64,000 bases of DNA from assembly GCA_016717225.1 (NCBI GenBank), contig JADKGB010000019.1:29115-93114 (forward strand), in the 5' to 3' direction. The notes under the pieces are model-generated. The model was not told where the DNA came from and ran no database searches. It was given only the letters and a program-made list of their open reading frames with translations. Of the stretch, positions 1 through 9,351 are shown piece after piece (the stretch's first letter is position 1; every line of letters begins with the position of its first letter). A program made the translations under genes and the position numbers. The DNA comes from Flavobacteriales bacterium. GTDB taxonomy: Bacteria > Bacteroidota > Bacteroidia > Flavobacteriales_F > PHOS-HE28.

Positions 1-324
1 CAGTACCCCGATGGCATCGACAACAGCCACATCCGCACGCTGAACACCCCAAAGGGTGACAGCCTGCGTGTGATCGAGCTGCGTACGAGCGAAGCGATCT
101 ACCTGATCAAGATCAGCGCGGAAAGTCGCGAAGAGATCGATCAGTTCCTGGACCAGGACGAAGCTGGTGCTGCTGTGGCGGATGAAGACGGCGCCGATGC
201 TGACGATTTGGAAACACCGGATGGTGCCGACGATGAGGAGGAAGAAAAAGAGGAGGACATGAGCGTTGATGACGACGATGATGGCGATAAAGAAGAAGTG
301 GGCCAGGACGAGGACGAAGACTGA
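1..324 (+). CDS. 3' end of an unrecognised protein with a long acidic tail (partial)
   Basis: The reading frame is open from the first base, so the N-terminus lies outside the window. About 60 residues of ordinary mixed composition (including a segment reading NSHIRTLNTPKGD) are followed by roughly 45 residues made almost entirely of Asp, Glu, Ala and Gly, with runs of five acidic residues. Such acidic tails are common at the C-termini of several unrelated Bacteroidota housekeeping proteins, so the tail does not identify the family. I do not recognise the ordered part. A strong hairpin 25 bases downstream supports this as the true end of the gene. Confidence 0.7.
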   Translation, partial: QYPDGIDNSHIRTLNTPKGDSLRVIELRTSEAIYLIKISAESREEIDQFLDQDEAGAAVADEDGADADDLETPDGADDEEEEKEEDMSVDDDDDGDKEEVGQDEDED

Positions 325-348
325 GCCTGGTTGAGAACCTGATCTTTT

Positions 349-377
349 GAACGCCGCCCACTGCAAGGGCGGCGTTC
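349..377 (+). terminator. Probable intrinsic terminator after the partial first gene
   Basis: An 11-bp perfect stem, GAACGCCGCCC paired with GGGCGGCGTTC, encloses a 7-base loop and is followed by TCGTTTCG. It lies 25 bases after the stop codon of the first gene and before the VOC gene. The U tract is weak, so termination is likely but not certain. Confidence 0.65.
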
Positions 378-442
378 TCGTTTCGCAATACGGCACCCGT
401 GCTGAATGAGCGATCAACCAATAGGCTGATTATCTTCCGGCC

Positions 443-862
443 ATGCTGCAAGGAAAATTCCACATCGCGTTCGCCACTACGGATCTCAAGCGGATCAAAG
501 CCTTCTATGGCGGGCTACTTGGCTGTCCTGAAGGCCGCAGTGCGAAGAACTGGGTTGACTACAATTTCTTCGGGCACCAGCTTACCATTCAGGAAGTAGC
601 ACGGATGGAACGCGTTCAGCGCGTCTACAATCCGAAAAGCCATGTTCCCAGCGAACACTGGGGCATTGTGCTGGACATGGACGATTGGAAGAAACTGCGC
701 GACAAGTTCAAGAAAGTAGGTGTCACATTCTTCATTGAGCCTTACACAGTGATGGAGGGCGAAGTGGGTGAACAAAAGAGTCTCTTCATCGAAGATCCCG
801 ATGGGCACCCCATCGAGTTCAAGGCCATGGAGGACAAAGGGAATTTGTTCAAGAAGGGATGA
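443..862 (+). CDS. VOC (glyoxalase/bleomycin-resistance/dioxygenase) family protein
   Basis: A 139-residue single-module VOC protein. It opens with the typical first beta strand containing FHIAFATTDLKRIKAFY, in which the early His is the usual first metal ligand. It ends with the paired beta-alpha-beta unit reading FIEDPDGHPIEFKAM, where the Glu is the usual last ligand. Length is typical for a one-domain family member that works as a dimer. The family includes glyoxalases, ring-cleaving dioxygenases and resistance proteins, and the sequence does not show which reaction applies. It stands alone between two terminated or oppositely oriented genes, so context gives no substrate. Confidence 0.88.
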   Translation: MLQGKFHIAFATTDLKRIKAFYGGLLGCPEGRSAKNWVDYNFFGHQLTIQEVARMERVQRVYNPKSHVPSEHWGIVLDMDDWKKLRDKFKKVGVTFFIEPYTVMEGEVGEQKSLFIEDPDGHPIEFKAMEDKGNLFKKG

Positions 863-1023
863 TCACCGCCCGAGGTGCGATAGCCGTGCCTTTGGTGGCC
901 TTCGCAGCGGAGATCATCGGCAGTACGTTCATGTTGGAACATTGGCCGTAAGACAGGGCCGTTCTCCTTTCCTCGAAGATCTCGATGACCGCAGTCCTGA
1001 TCGTCCTCGCTTACAAAGGATGA
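859..1023 (+). pseudogene. Possible small two-helix membrane protein with an in-frame stop
   Basis: An ATG overlapping the VOC stop codon (ATGA) starts a frame that encodes a hydrophobic segment (AVPLVAFAAEIIGSTFMLEHW). It reaches a TAA and then continues in the same frame with a second hydrophobic segment (SMTAVLIVLAYKG) before TGA. Two apparent membrane segments in one frame separated by a single stop suggest a decayed or miscalled gene of about 54 codons. The tract is short and I have no family match, so this is tentative. Confidence 0.25.
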
Positions 1024-1068
1024 CGTACCAAGGCAGCAAAAAACTTCATGGATAGTTGAAGACAGCGT

Positions 1069-1464
1069 TCAGTAGTTCCGCTGGGCCACCAGTGCGCCCG
1101 TAGCATCGTACTGCTCCCCTCCCACCAATCGACCGTTCTCGTAATAGAGCCGCCCCGCATGTGGACCGCTACTCTTATGGAACTCCCACACCCCTTGTCG
1201 TTGGCCGTTCACGAATTGGGCTTGGGTAATGATGGTTCCATTTTCCGCGAACTCTTTCCACGCACCCTCTCGCAGCCCATTGCGGTAGCTCCCCATAGAC
1301 GCTACCCGGCCAGTTTCAAAGTACGTAATGAAGTACTCCATCGTTCCGTCGTTGAACCGCGTAGCATGGAGCTTTCCGTTCGCATGAAAATCCTGAGCGA
1401 CGAGTTCTTGCGCACTTGCCTTAACTCCGAAAAGAAGACCGATAACCAGAAGAAGGTGCTTCAT
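1069..1464 (-). CDS. Secreted YwqK/MORN-like repeat protein
   Basis: A 131-residue protein with a signal peptide (MKHLLLVIGLLFGVKASAQ). It is followed by about four short repeats of the type G..EGAWKEF..NG and NGQRQGVWEF that define MORN-like or YwqK-type proteins. An upstream ATG would add 17 residues but would put charged sequence ahead of the signal peptide, so the start at 1464 is preferred. YwqK-family proteins are often annotated as toxin-antitoxin antitoxins, but in Bacteroidota most are secreted repeat proteins of unknown function. Nothing nearby looks like a toxin. It is monocistronic and convergent with the VOC gene. Confidence 0.8.
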   Translation of the reverse strand: MKHLLLVIGLLFGVKASAQELVAQDFHANGKLHATRFNDGTMEYFITYFETGRVASMGSYRNGLREGAWKEFAENGTIITQAQFVNGQRQGVWEFHKSSGPHAGRLYYENGRLVGGEQYDATGALVAQRNY

Positions 1465-1602
1465 GCTTGTTCGTTCGTTACCCTTCCAACGCGTCCAAGG
1501 TAAGACTTGTTTCACATGGATCTAACATTGGCTTAACATTAGACTTTCCACAGAAGCGAGTTCATAGGCCTCTACTTTCGTCCGCCGCGCTTTTACGATC
1601 GT

Positions 1603-3036
1603 ATGGTCTTCAGTTCGCCCGTCTTTCTGTTCCAGTTCCTGCCGATCACCTTGTTATTGGTGCTACTTGCGGGGAACAGACGTGCGCAGAATACAGTTCT
1701 GCTTATCGCGAGTCTGCTGTTCTATTTCTGGGGCGAAGGTGCCTTTGTTCTCCTCATGTTCGGAACGGCGCTGTTCAACTTCCTTTGTGGGTTGGCCATT
1801 GAGCGCACGCGATCACCGCGCTTTGTGCTTGCAATAGCGGTGGCCGCGAATCTCGCCACCCTGATCTGGTTCAAATACGCGAACCTCTTCGCGGTCAGTT
1901 TGAACGCATTGCTCGCGCATTGGGAATTACCCAGCTTGGTGCTGGACCCGATCCATCTGCCGATCGGGGTTTCGTTCTTCATCTTCCATAGTTTGAGCTA
2001 CGTGATCGATGTTTACCGTGGCGATGCAAAAGCTCAGCGCAGTCCGGGGATCGCAACGCTGTACATAGCACTCTTTCCACAACTTGTTGCGGGTCCGATC
2101 ATTCGCTACCACGACGTAGCACAACAATTCACCGATCGGACGGTGGACATGTCCGGGTTCTCATACGGCATCCGGCGTTTCATCATCGGCGTTGCGAAAA
2201 AGGTGCTGATCGCCGATCAATGCGCACGCATCGTCGACAGTGTTTTCAAAGAAGCCCCGGAAACCGTGACCATGTCCGTCGCCTGGCTCGGTATCGTTGC
2301 CTATGCTGTTCAGATCTACTTCGACTTCAGTGGCTATAGCGATATGGCGATCGGCTTGGGTCGCATGCTCGGGTTCCGTTTCCTGGAAAACTTCAACCGG
2401 CCCTACATAGCGCGAAGCCTCCGTGAATTCTGGAAGCGCTGGCACATCAGCCTTACTAATTTTTTCCGCGACTATCTCTATATCCCCTTGGGTGGTAACC
2501 GTGCCGGTGGCGCACGCACGTACCTCAATCTCCTTCTCGTCTTCTTTCTTACCGGCCTCTGGCACGGGGCGAGTTGGAATTTCGTGGTGTGGGGCATGAT
2601 CCATGGCTTTTTCATGGTACTGGAAAGACTCGGTCTGGGCAAATTGCTCGATCGTGCTCCTCGGCTGGTAGGCCATGTGTACACGCTGGTGATCGTTCTC
2701 ACGGCCTGGGCTTTTTTCCGCATCGAGAACACTGCGGGAGCCATGCGATTCGCAGTTGCCATGTGGAACCCGAACGCCGGAGACGCTCTTCTCACCTACC
2801 CTTCGCTTTATCTGAGCAATGCCACATTCCTCGCATTGGCCATCGGGGTGCTTGGATCTTTGAACATGCACGCTTGGGCAGGGCGCGTGTTCAAGCTACC
2901 CGACTTCACAAGTGAGTGCCCTCCGCGCGGGGTATCCGCGTATGTGCAACTGGCCGGGATGATCTTGCTTTTCGTTGGCGTGGCTATGCAGGTAGCTAGC
3001 AGTACCTATTCACCGTTCATCTACTTCCGCTTCTGA
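1603..3036 (+). CDS. MBOAT-family polysaccharide O-acyltransferase (AlgI-like)
   Basis: A 477-residue polytopic membrane protein with about ten hydrophobic segments. The MBOAT signatures are present: an amphipathic loop reading HISLTNFFRDYLYIPLGGN near residue 280, and GLWHGASWNFVVWG near residue 320 with the conserved catalytic His. AlgI-type proteins pass acyl groups, usually acetyl, across the inner membrane to a periplasmic partner that modifies a glycan. The gene directly downstream begins 3 bases after this stop and encodes such a partner. With the glycosyltransferase and exporter genes that follow, this suggests O-acetylation of a surface polysaccharide. The start at 1603 gives the expected hydrophobic N-terminus. 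Confidence 0.93.
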   Translation: MVFSSPVFLFQFLPITLLLVLLAGNRRAQNTVLLIASLLFYFWGEGAFVLLMFGTALFNFLCGLAIERTRSPRFVLAIAVAANLATLIWFKYANLFAVSLNALLAHWELPSLVLDPIHLPIGVSFFIFHSLSYVIDVYRGDAKAQRSPGIATLYIALFPQLVAGPIIRYHDVAQQFTDRTVDMSGFSYGIRRFIIGVAKKVLIADQCARIVDSVFKEAPETVTMSVAWLGIVAYAVQIYFDFSGYSDMAIGLGRMLGFRFLENFNRPYIARSLREFWKRWHISLTNFFRDYLYIPLGGNRAGGARTYLNLLLVFFLTGLWHGASWNFVVWGMIHGFFMVLERLGLGKLLDRAPRLVGHVYTLVIVLTAWAFFRIENTAGAMRFAVAMWNPNAGDALLTYPSLYLSNATFLALAIGVLGSLNMHAWAGRVFKLPDFTSECPPRGVSAYVQLAGMILLFVGVAMQVASSTYSPFIYFRF

Positions 3037-3039
3037 TCC

Positions 3040-5427
3040 ATGGACCGCACCGAGCTTCGCCGCTGGCTTCCCATGCTGATCGCGCTAATAGCCTTTGGCT
3101 TTCTATGGCGCGCAATGCGCGTTCCAGAGAAGAACGATGGCTTGAAAGTGACGCTGGACCTGCATACCTCCTGTGCTGACTCCTTCCAGGTGTTCTGGGA
3201 CGATAACGCAGGTTCATATACTTCGGATCGCAGTCTTCCTTTACTGGTTGCACCCAACCGGGACGCACAACGGATCACTTTCATTCTTCCGAACGACGTG
3301 CGGCATGTGCAAGGCTTGCGCATCGACATGGGCACTCAAGCCGTGCGTATGGACCTTGCAGCCATTGAACTGCAAGGACCCTATCACTCAGTTCACTTGA
3401 ATGCGGAAGAGATCACGAACTGGTTCGCCCCAACCCATGATCTGCGCGCTTTCGAACTTGATAGTACCGATCAGGTATTACGCCTAACCTGCATCGGAGA
3501 TGACCCCTACTTCGCCAGCAACAAGGACCTCACACCACTCACGTCGGCAGCATTGAACTCTTCGCGCCCCGTGATCGAACCATTCCTGCTATCCGTTGGG
3601 ATCGCACTGATCATCGGCGTGCTGGTGCGCTTGCTTTTCTCGATCCGCGGTCGCACTTCCAAAGGACCTGCGATCAATTTCGAAAAGCCAGCCCGACATC
3701 AGATCTTCGCCTCCGCGGCGATCGCACTTGCGGTTCTCCTTATCGCGAAAGGCATCGCGAACAATGTCAATTTCCGGGATCGTGCACTTGTGGTGGACCT
3801 GGAACTCACCGCTACCAAAGAGGATAACTTCCAAGTCTTCTACGCTAACAAACCGGGAGGTTTCAGCCAAGGATTCTATGTGAACAGTCCCGTGCAAGCC
3901 GCGCATGACCGACAATTACTGAGCTTTCGTATGCCCAGTGACACATTGTTCCGATTTCTGCGCATCGACCCTGGCAACAAACAGGATAGCCTGCAGATCC
4001 ATTCGATGACGCTCCGATGCAACGAACAGGAGAAGCACTTCGATGCGAAACAGCTCTATGAGCTTTTCAAACCGAATGAGCAGGTTGACAAATTCACATT
4101 GCTCTCCAGTGGCATCTCGATCCACTTTAGCGGCAACGATCCTTTCCTCTACAGCGACCTCGATATCGGGGAGGATGTTCGATCACTTTGGGAAGCCAGC
4201 GGTAATGGCCCACTTCCTTTCTGGTTCGGCTTGCTGTGTTCCATGGCGGTGTTCGCTGGACTTGTCAGGAACAAGAAACTCGGATCCTTGCTCAATTCCG
4301 ATCGTCCAGTGGAACTGGTTACCGCCTTGCTTTTTTGCGGGCTTATCAGCCTGCCATTGCTCAGTGCATTGTTACCCATAGAACCAGCCATTGCGGATAC
4401 CGAGAAGCGACCTCTTGCTGAGGAACCCCTGCTCCGGATGCACTCCCTGTTGGACTTCCCTGTGAAGTACACACGCTATTACAGCGACCATTTTGGCTTT
4501 CGTAAGCTGCTCTTCCGCTGGAACTCCCTGTTCCACACATACGTTCTGCGTTGCTCCAGTATGCCTGATAACGTTGTCTTTGGAAAGGAAGGATTCCTCT
4601 TCCTCATCAAACCCGGCATTGAAAAGTTCTATCGACATCAGGAGGTGCTCAACGAAGCGCAGATGCAGCGGATCGCCGAACGTCTTGACCATCGCAAAAA
4701 GTGGCTCGCTGATCAGGGGATCGACTACTATCTGTTCATTCCACCATTGAAGGCAACCATGTATCCGGAAATGCTTCCGGACAAATACCAGAAGGTCGAC
4801 GACAGATCGGAACTCGACGACCTCAAAGACTACCTGTCCAAACACTCCACCGTTCAACTCATAGACATGCGGGATGAACTTCGAGATGCCAAGAAAGTGC
4901 GCGACATATACTACACTACCGATATCCATTGGAATCCTTGGGGAGGGTTCATTGGCTATCGCGTTCTGATGCGTGAGTTGTTGAAGCTTCACCCTGAGTT
5001 GGGGCTGCCCTGCCAGGCCGATGATTATATCGTACAGACGGACACGAACGACAACGGTGATCTGGCATTGCAGATCGCGCTGAACGACAAACTCACCCGC
5101 GTTACGCCTATGATGGTCCCGAAAGATCCCTTCAGAGCGATACCACTTCCTGAGGAACAGCTGCCAGCCTCAGCGTTCTTCAAATACAAGCCGATGTTCT
5201 ACCAAGGGCCCGATCCCCAAGCCCCCAAATTGTTGATGTTCCGCGACAGTTTCGCAGTGTACCTGATGCCATACTTGAACGAACACTTCAGCCGAATTGT
5301 ATATGTATGGACCCCGATCCTGATCCCGGATATCATAGAAAAAGAAAAGCCGGATATCGTCGTACAGGAGATCATGGAGGTCTTTCTTACAGACCTATTG
5401 GAGGACAAACTCACAGACCCTCTTTGA
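3040..5427 (+). CDS. AlgJ/AlgX-like SGNH-type O-acetyltransferase with duplicated N-terminal domain
   Basis: A 795-residue membrane protein. An N-terminal membrane helix (about 10-28) precedes a beta-rich domain, then two helices near 180-245, a second similar beta-rich domain, and two more helices near 395-455. The last 300 residues are AlgJ-like: FGKEGFLFL, a DIHWN motif near residue 626 with the Asp/His pair, and RDSF near residue 733, matching the GDS-type serine block. In alginate and related systems such proteins attach acetyl groups delivered by the MBOAT partner, here the gene 3 bases upstream. Residues about 35-115 and 250-345 look like an internal duplication (DSFQVFWDDNAG versus DNFQVFYANKPG). 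The function of the duplicated domain is unknown; carbohydrate binding is a guess. Confidence 0.85.
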   Translation: MDRTELRRWLPMLIALIAFGFLWRAMRVPEKNDGLKVTLDLHTSCADSFQVFWDDNAGSYTSDRSLPLLVAPNRDAQRITFILPNDVRHVQGLRIDMGTQAVRMDLAAIELQGPYHSVHLNAEEITNWFAPTHDLRAFELDSTDQVLRLTCIGDDPYFASNKDLTPLTSAALNSSRPVIEPFLLSVGIALIIGVLVRLLFSIRGRTSKGPAINFEKPARHQIFASAAIALAVLLIAKGIANNVNFRDRALVVDLELTATKEDNFQVFYANKPGGFSQGFYVNSPVQAAHDRQLLSFRMPSDTLFRFLRIDPGNKQDSLQIHSMTLRCNEQEKHFDAKQLYELFKPNEQVDKFTLLSSGISIHFSGNDPFLYSDLDIGEDVRSLWEASGNGPLPFWFGLLCSMAVFAGLVRNKKLGSLLNSDRPVELVTALLFCGLISLPLLSALLPIEPAIADTEKRPLAEEPLLRMHSLLDFPVKYTRYYSDHFGFRKLLFRWNSLFHTYVLRCSSMPDNVVFGKEGFLFLIKPGIEKFYRHQEVLNEAQMQRIAERLDHRKKWLADQGIDYYLFIPPLKATMYPEMLPDKYQKVDDRSELDDLKDYLSKHSTVQLIDMRDELRDAKKVRDIYYTTDIHWNPWGGFIGYRVLMRELLKLHPELGLPCQADDYIVQTDTNDNGDLALQIALNDKLTRVTPMMVPKDPFRAIPLPEEQLPASAFFKYKPMFYQGPDPQAPKLLMFRDSFAVYLMPYLNEHFSRIVYVWTPILIPDIIEKEKPDIVVQEIMEVFLTDLLEDKLTDPL

Positions 5428-5470
5428 CCTTGTCGATCTGACGAGCATTTCGCCATCTCCCAACTGCGGA

Positions 5471-8400
5471 TCACAATTGGAACTGCCAGTCGTGCACTCC
5501 TCTGCTCAGATTCGGGTTGTAGCACGGATCGTCGTCTATGTATTTCTTCCAGCGCTCCTTGAACAGGCCTACCTCACGCAGGTGCCTTTCATAGCTCTCC
5601 TTGGTCATGTGCGGATGGCCACGTGTGAGACTTTCGTAGTGGTACAAAGAGACATGCGGGAGATACACGTTGTTCCAGCCTTTCTCGCGCAAGCGGAGAC
5701 AAAGGTCAACATCGTTGTACTCCACCGTGAAGAGCTCTTCCCATCCACCGATCGCGTCCAATTTTTTGCGCTCCACCATCATGCACGCGGCGGTGACAGC
5801 GCTGTAATTGTTGATCGTGTTCACGTAGTTGAAATAACCGGGTCCGTCCTTGTGCGTTCCGGTGAAGGTGTGACCTGCGACACCACCTAAACCGATCACA
5901 ACCCCGGCATGTTGGATGGTATCGTTGTGGTAAAGGAGCTTCACCCCTACCGCACCAATCGAAGCGCGTTGGCTTTGCTCATGCATCGCGCGCATCCAGT
6001 CCGCATGGATGATCTCCGTATCGTTGTTGAGGAACAAGATGTGCTGACCGGTCGCGCGCCGGATGCCTTCGTTCATCAGCCCACTGAAGTTGAACGGTAT
6101 GTTGTGTTCGAACCATGTGAACCGATCGCCATGTGCTGTTCCCATCTCCTTCATCAAGTCGAAGAGCGAACGTTCCGTGCTGTTGTTACTCACCACAATG
6201 ACCTCGAGATCGGGATGGTCCGTAATGGCGAAAAGTGAACGCAGGCAGGCGCCCAGAATGTCCGCCTTGTCCTTCGTGGGAATGATAACGCTCACCTTTC
6301 CTTGCAGAGGAGAGGTGAAGCGGATACCATAGCCCCGGAAGCCGAAGAGGAACGAAACATCGGCTGGTTCACCTCTTCGCTGCAACGCTTCACCAAGGGC
6401 GCGTTTGGCAGCATCGTACGCATAAGGCTTCACTTCTTCGCTCCGCGCCGCACTTGCCGCGTGTATTCGCCAGTGGTAAAGCACACGAGGAATGTGGGCT
6501 ATGCGTTGCGAACGCTCGGTCAACCTCAGTAATAGGTCATAGTCCTGGCTTCCTTCAAAACCTGCACGGAAGCCATTGATCCCTTTCAGCAAAGTTGTTC
6601 GGGCCACAACGAGGTGACCGAAGTAATTACGGCTGAGCAGATGATCGGGGCACCATTGCGGTTTGAAATGCGGATCACTGTGACGCCCCTGCTCGTCCAC
6701 CTTGTCCTCGTCACTGTACAGAATATCGATCGACCTGTCCCGATTCAGCCGCTTCACCACATGGTAAAGCGCATCAGGGGCGAGCAGATCGTCGTGGTCC
6801 ATCAATGCGACAAACTCGCCCGCAACCAGTTCCAAAGCGGTATTGCTCGCTTTGCTTATGTGACCGTTCTCCGTACGGTAAGCCACCTTGATCCGCGGAT
6901 CCTTCGCTTTCCATTCATCGAGGCACTTGCGCACGCGTGGATCCGGTGATCGATCATCGGCGATACACAGCTCGATGTTCCAATAGACCTGTTCGACAAC
7001 AGAGCGTATCGCCGCATTGAGAAGCTCGATCGGCGGCTCATAGACAGGCATCAGAACACTTATCAAGGGCTGGTAGGAAAGCAGGGGAACATCCTCCCGG
7101 TAGCCTTGTATATCACTGGGGCGCGCGAAGTGTTTAGCCATCCATTGTGCATACGGTTCCCGCTGATCGATCTCCGCAGCTTGCAGTTGTTCCTCGCCGA
7201 TAAGGATCCGTACCGGGCGGATCTCTGTCCACAGATACAGCGACCGGAAGATCTTGGCCATGAACTTGCGCAAGATCGTCCGGCCCTTGTCGCTCACCAG
7301 GAAGGCGATCCTTCGAAGCCACTTGAAACTCTTCTTCGAAGTGCTGCTGCCTGTGCGCAACAGAGCGCGCATCTTGTGGTAAGCGCGTCGCATACGCCAC
7401 AACCGACTTTGCTCGATCGCCTTTATCCGCTCTTCGTATTGACCTAAAAGGGCCTGGAGGGCACGGCTATGCTCGCGTTGCACATCCAGTGCGCGCATCG
7501 TCTTGTCCACTTCTCCCACCAAACGGTGGGCTTCTTCTGAGAGCTGGTCCTTTTCCTTTTGAAGAACAAACACGTTCGATCGTATCCTTTCCTGCCGCAG
7601 TTCCGCATCTGCCAGCAACTCCTTGAACTCGGTGATCGTCCGGTCCCGCGCTGTGATCCGTTCTACCAACTCAGTGATCCGCGATAGCTGTTCTGCACCT
7701 TCACGCTTCAATAGAACAAGCTCATCTCCGATCCGTCTTGCTCCTTGCAAAGCATCGGCTGCGGTTGATCTCGCTTCATTAGCTATCCTTTCAGCCTCTA
7801 ACACCAGCAACCGATCGTGCGCTTGGGTCCGATGCAACTCGCTGACTACCGAACGCACGTGGTCGGCAAAAAGAGCAGCGTGCTTGTGGACGATATGATC
7901 AACGATCGCCGCACGCTTCGCTGGTTGGGTTGGTCGCGACAGAAGTGATCCTTCTCGAACACGGTAGTGGAACAACGGCTCCGCGATACGCTGCATCCGA
8001 TGTCCGGTACTGATCATGCGTATCCAGAATTCCCAATCTTCATAACCATCACGCATCGCTTCGTCGAAGCCACCAAGGGCCAATAGAACTTCCCGCCGCA
8101 CTACCGCGCAGGCATCAATTCGATTTCCCAAAAGCAATTCCGCGAGCGTGACTTCCGGCTGCTCGACGATCTGTTCGCGCAACCCGAATTCAACCTTATC
8201 AGAATATACCGCGGATATGCTCGCATCTTCTTCCAACATGGCACTGGCCTTCGTCAGCAGGGAAGGCTCAATATGGTTGTCGGCATCCAGAAACAACACG
8301 TACGGTGCTTCACTTTTCCGCCATCCGGTATTGCGCGCGGCAGAGAGCCCCAAATTTTCCTGGTCGACAACCCGGTAACCTCGCATGCGCAAACCAGCGA

Positions 8401-8595
8401 GTACATCCAACGATCGCTGGTCCGTGCTTCCATCGTTCACAATGATCACCCTTCACCACGAGCACGATCACTGCCAAGACTTGTCAACGCTTCTTGCAAG
8501 AATTGACCGTCATTGAAGGAAGTAACGACAACATCCACCAAGCCAATTGAGGTTGATGGCACTGTTGTCGATCGCTGAAGAGGCAAGGCGCTCAT
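5471..8595 (-). CDS. Giant glycosyltransferase: GT2, coiled coil, GT2, GT2 (one frameshift)
   Basis: The continuous frame begins at a GTG at 8449 (992 codons), but the true start is an ATG at 8595 that overlaps the stop of the ABC ATPase gene (ATGA). The first 49 codons encode VDVVVTSFNDGQFLQEAL, the normal first strand of a GT2 domain, and break at a GGG run near 8450. Adding one G joins it to VIIVNDGSTD. The product is about 1040 residues. A first GT2 domain is followed by a long coiled coil (about residues 200-345 of the 992), a second GT2 (ISVLMPVYEPP, DHDDLLAP) and a third (VSVIIPTKDK, NNDTE). Such multi-domain enzymes usually assemble repeating glycan units. The coiled coil may set spacing or partner contacts, which is inference. 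Confidence 0.87.
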
Positions 8596-9332
8596 GTGTC
8601 GGTTCGAATGCCCAACAGATCGTGGTAACGCAAGCCCACCTCATGCGGATGCCCTACGAGGATCACGCGACCGGCTTCCATGCATGCCGCACGATCGCAG
8701 ACCCGTTGAACCTCGGCCAATGAATGGCTCACCAGCACGATCGTACTCCCGCGTTCCTTCAACTCAGCGATACGCTCGTAGCACTTGAGTTGGAAACCGG
8801 CGTCACCCACAGCAAGCACTTCATCGATCAACAGAATATCGGGATCATTGGCAGTGGCGATGGCAAATCCAAGACGCGCGGTCATTCCGGTGCTATAGCG
8901 TTTCACCGCCATATTGAGATCCGCTTCTGCCAGACCGCTGAAGGACCTAACGTGATCGATGGTACGCTGTGTCGCTGATCGATCATGACCCATGAGCGCA
9001 GCGCACAGCTTCGCATTCTCCAACCCAGTAAGTTCCGGTTCAAGGCCCACACCCAATGCCAACATGGGGGCTATCGTTCCATGTAAAAACACCTCACCCC
9101 TGACGGGTTCCACGATGCCCGCAAGCACTCGCAAAAGAGTGCTTTTCCCGCTACCATTCCGGCCTACGATGCCGAAGCACTCACCTACTTCGATCGAAAG
9201 ATCGACATCGGTCAGAATGCGTTTGCGCTCCAACAAGCGCTTTGACCCGAGCGAGATCATGTATTCCTTGATGCTCCTGAACCCATGACGTTGCACGAGG
9301 TAATCCACGGTGAGGTTCTTCACCTCGATCAT
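8592..9332 (-). CDS. ABC transporter ATP-binding protein for polysaccharide export (Wzt/TagH-like)
   Basis: About 246 residues. The Walker A reads GRNGSGKST near residue 54, the signature is YSTGMTARLGFA, and Walker B with its extension is DILLIDEVLAVGDAGF, the form typical of polysaccharide and O-antigen exporters. The C-terminal carbohydrate-binding domain of some Wzt proteins is absent. An AAGGAGG precedes the ATG at 9332 and the protein then begins MIEVKNLTV. An ATG at 9350 would add six residues. The gene follows the permease with almost no gap, and its stop overlaps the start of the large glycosyltransferase, so permease, ATPase and glycosyltransferase form one operon. Confidence 0.92.
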   Translation of the reverse strand: MIEVKNLTVDYLVQRHGFRSIKEYMISLGSKRLLERKRILTDVDLSIEVGECFGIVGRNGSGKSTLLRVLAGIVEPVRGEVFLHGTIAPMLALGVGLEPELTGLENAKLCAALMGHDRSATQRTIDHVRSFSGLAEADLNMAVKRYSTGMTARLGFAIATANDPDILLIDEVLAVGDAGFQLKCYERIAELKERGSTIVLVSHSLAEVQRVCDRAACMEAGRVILVGHPHEVGLRYHDLLGIRTDT

Positions 9333-9351
9333 GTTCCTCCTTGGCTCCATC

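Noticed and set aside
2161..2871. A 236-codon open frame on the minus strand
   Set aside because: It lies wholly antisense to the MBOAT gene, has no family likeness, and is a codon-bias shadow.
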